Shown one piece after another: positions 12,678 to 12,757 of a stretch of 12,757 bases of DNA. The translations under genes were made by a program, and so were the position numbers. The stretch lies in NCBI GenBank assembly GCA_946061355.1, contig CAMGRE010000051.1, positions 1-12,757 on the forward strand, read 5' to 3'. Position 1 is the stretch's first letter. Every line of letters begins with the position of its first letter. This stretch comes from an uncultured bacterium. GTDB taxonomy: Bacteria > Bacillota > Clostridia > Lachnospirales > Lachnospiraceae. The notes beneath the pieces were generated by a model. That model did not search any database. It had not been told where the DNA came from and was given only the letters and a program-made list of their open reading frames with translations.

Positions 12678-12757
12678 ATGACAAAAATCAGAACACGGTT
12701 TGCACCCAGTCCGACAGGGCGGATGCATGTGGGAAATCTGAGGACGGCGCTCTATGC
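12678..12757 (+). CDS. gltX: Glutamyl-tRNA synthetase, 5' end only
   Basis: The first 26 codons read MTKIRTRFAPSPTGRMHVGN, then LRTALY. This is the class I synthetase N-terminus of GluRS/GlnRS, with the FAPSPTGxxHxGN signature containing the HIGH-type ATP-binding motif (HVGN). GltX charges tRNA-Glu; in organisms lacking GlnRS it can also charge tRNA-Gln. The gene runs off the window, so discrimination and C-terminal domains cannot be seen. Its ribosome site GGAGGAG (12663-12669) is inside the last codons of the hydrogenase gene, 5 bp before the start, so the two are probably cotranscribed. I name it gltX because a free-living Clostridium more commonly has GluRS here; glnS is the alternative. 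Confidence 0.88.
   Translation, partial: MTKIRTRFAPSPTGRMHVGNLRTALY

Noticed and set aside
1..12757. Phage, transposon, CRISPR or defence island
   Set aside because: No integrase, transposase, direct-repeat array, tRNA attachment site or codon-use break was seen; all genes are core functions on one strand.

Overview
The window reads as chromosome from a strictly anaerobic, endospore-forming Firmicute of the Clostridia. Lachnospiraceae is my best guess, from protein style and moderate GC. Three things support this: a SpoIVA coat-base ATPase and a GerA/SpoVAF-type spore membrane protein (endospore former), an oxygen-sensitive class III ribonucleotide reductase with its activase (anaerobe), and an [FeFe]-hydrogenase (fermenter). 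All genes lie on the + strand. The window holds eleven complete protein genes, one small membrane-protein gene, and the first 26 codons of gltX. I see no tRNA, rRNA, CRISPR, phage or insertion-sequence signature, and no gene-free stretch over 300 bases.

Layout. (1) 1-1610: sigma-E-like promoter and spoIVA. (2) 1667-3383: a terminator whose hairpin carries the -35 of the next promoter, then a tight run of cytidine deaminase (cdd), a metallo-beta-lactamase-fold hydrolase and RNase HI (rnhA); the last two overlap by ATGA. (3) 3364-3658: a promoter in the rnhA 3' end, a 56-residue one-helix membrane protein and a strong terminator. (4) 3704-7177: a near-perfect sigma-A promoter with two NrdR-box-like palindromes, then nrdD, nrdG and a dUTPase (dut), ending at a nested hairpin. 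(5) 7181-8641: the GerA/SpoVAF-like gene, whose Shine-Dalgarno lies in the 3' arm of that hairpin. (6) 8710-11025: Fur-box-like operator over an extended -10, then feoA and feoB. (7) 11060-12672: Rex-box-like operator and promoter, then a monomeric group-B-like [FeFe]-hydrogenase. (8) 12678-end: gltX start, probably cotranscribed with the hydrogenase.

How it fits together. The nrdD-nrdG-dut block is a dNTP-supply unit: NTP reduction without oxygen, radical activation, and dUTP removal to give dUMP for dTTP. The cdd-rnhA block adds pyrimidine salvage and RNA:DNA hybrid removal. feoAB supplies ferrous iron that the adjacent iron-sulfur enzymes need. The upstream regions give a readable regulatory picture: NrdR for reductase, Fur for iron, Rex (NADH/NAD+) for hydrogenase, and sporulation sigma factors for spoIVA and possibly the GerA-like gene. 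The gene content is ordinary core chromosome and I found no clearly new system. The points most worth checking are the regulatory architecture (Rex box, NrdR tandem, Fur box, SD-sequestering hairpin), the unassigned small membrane protein, and the divergent hydrogenase and dUTPase motifs.
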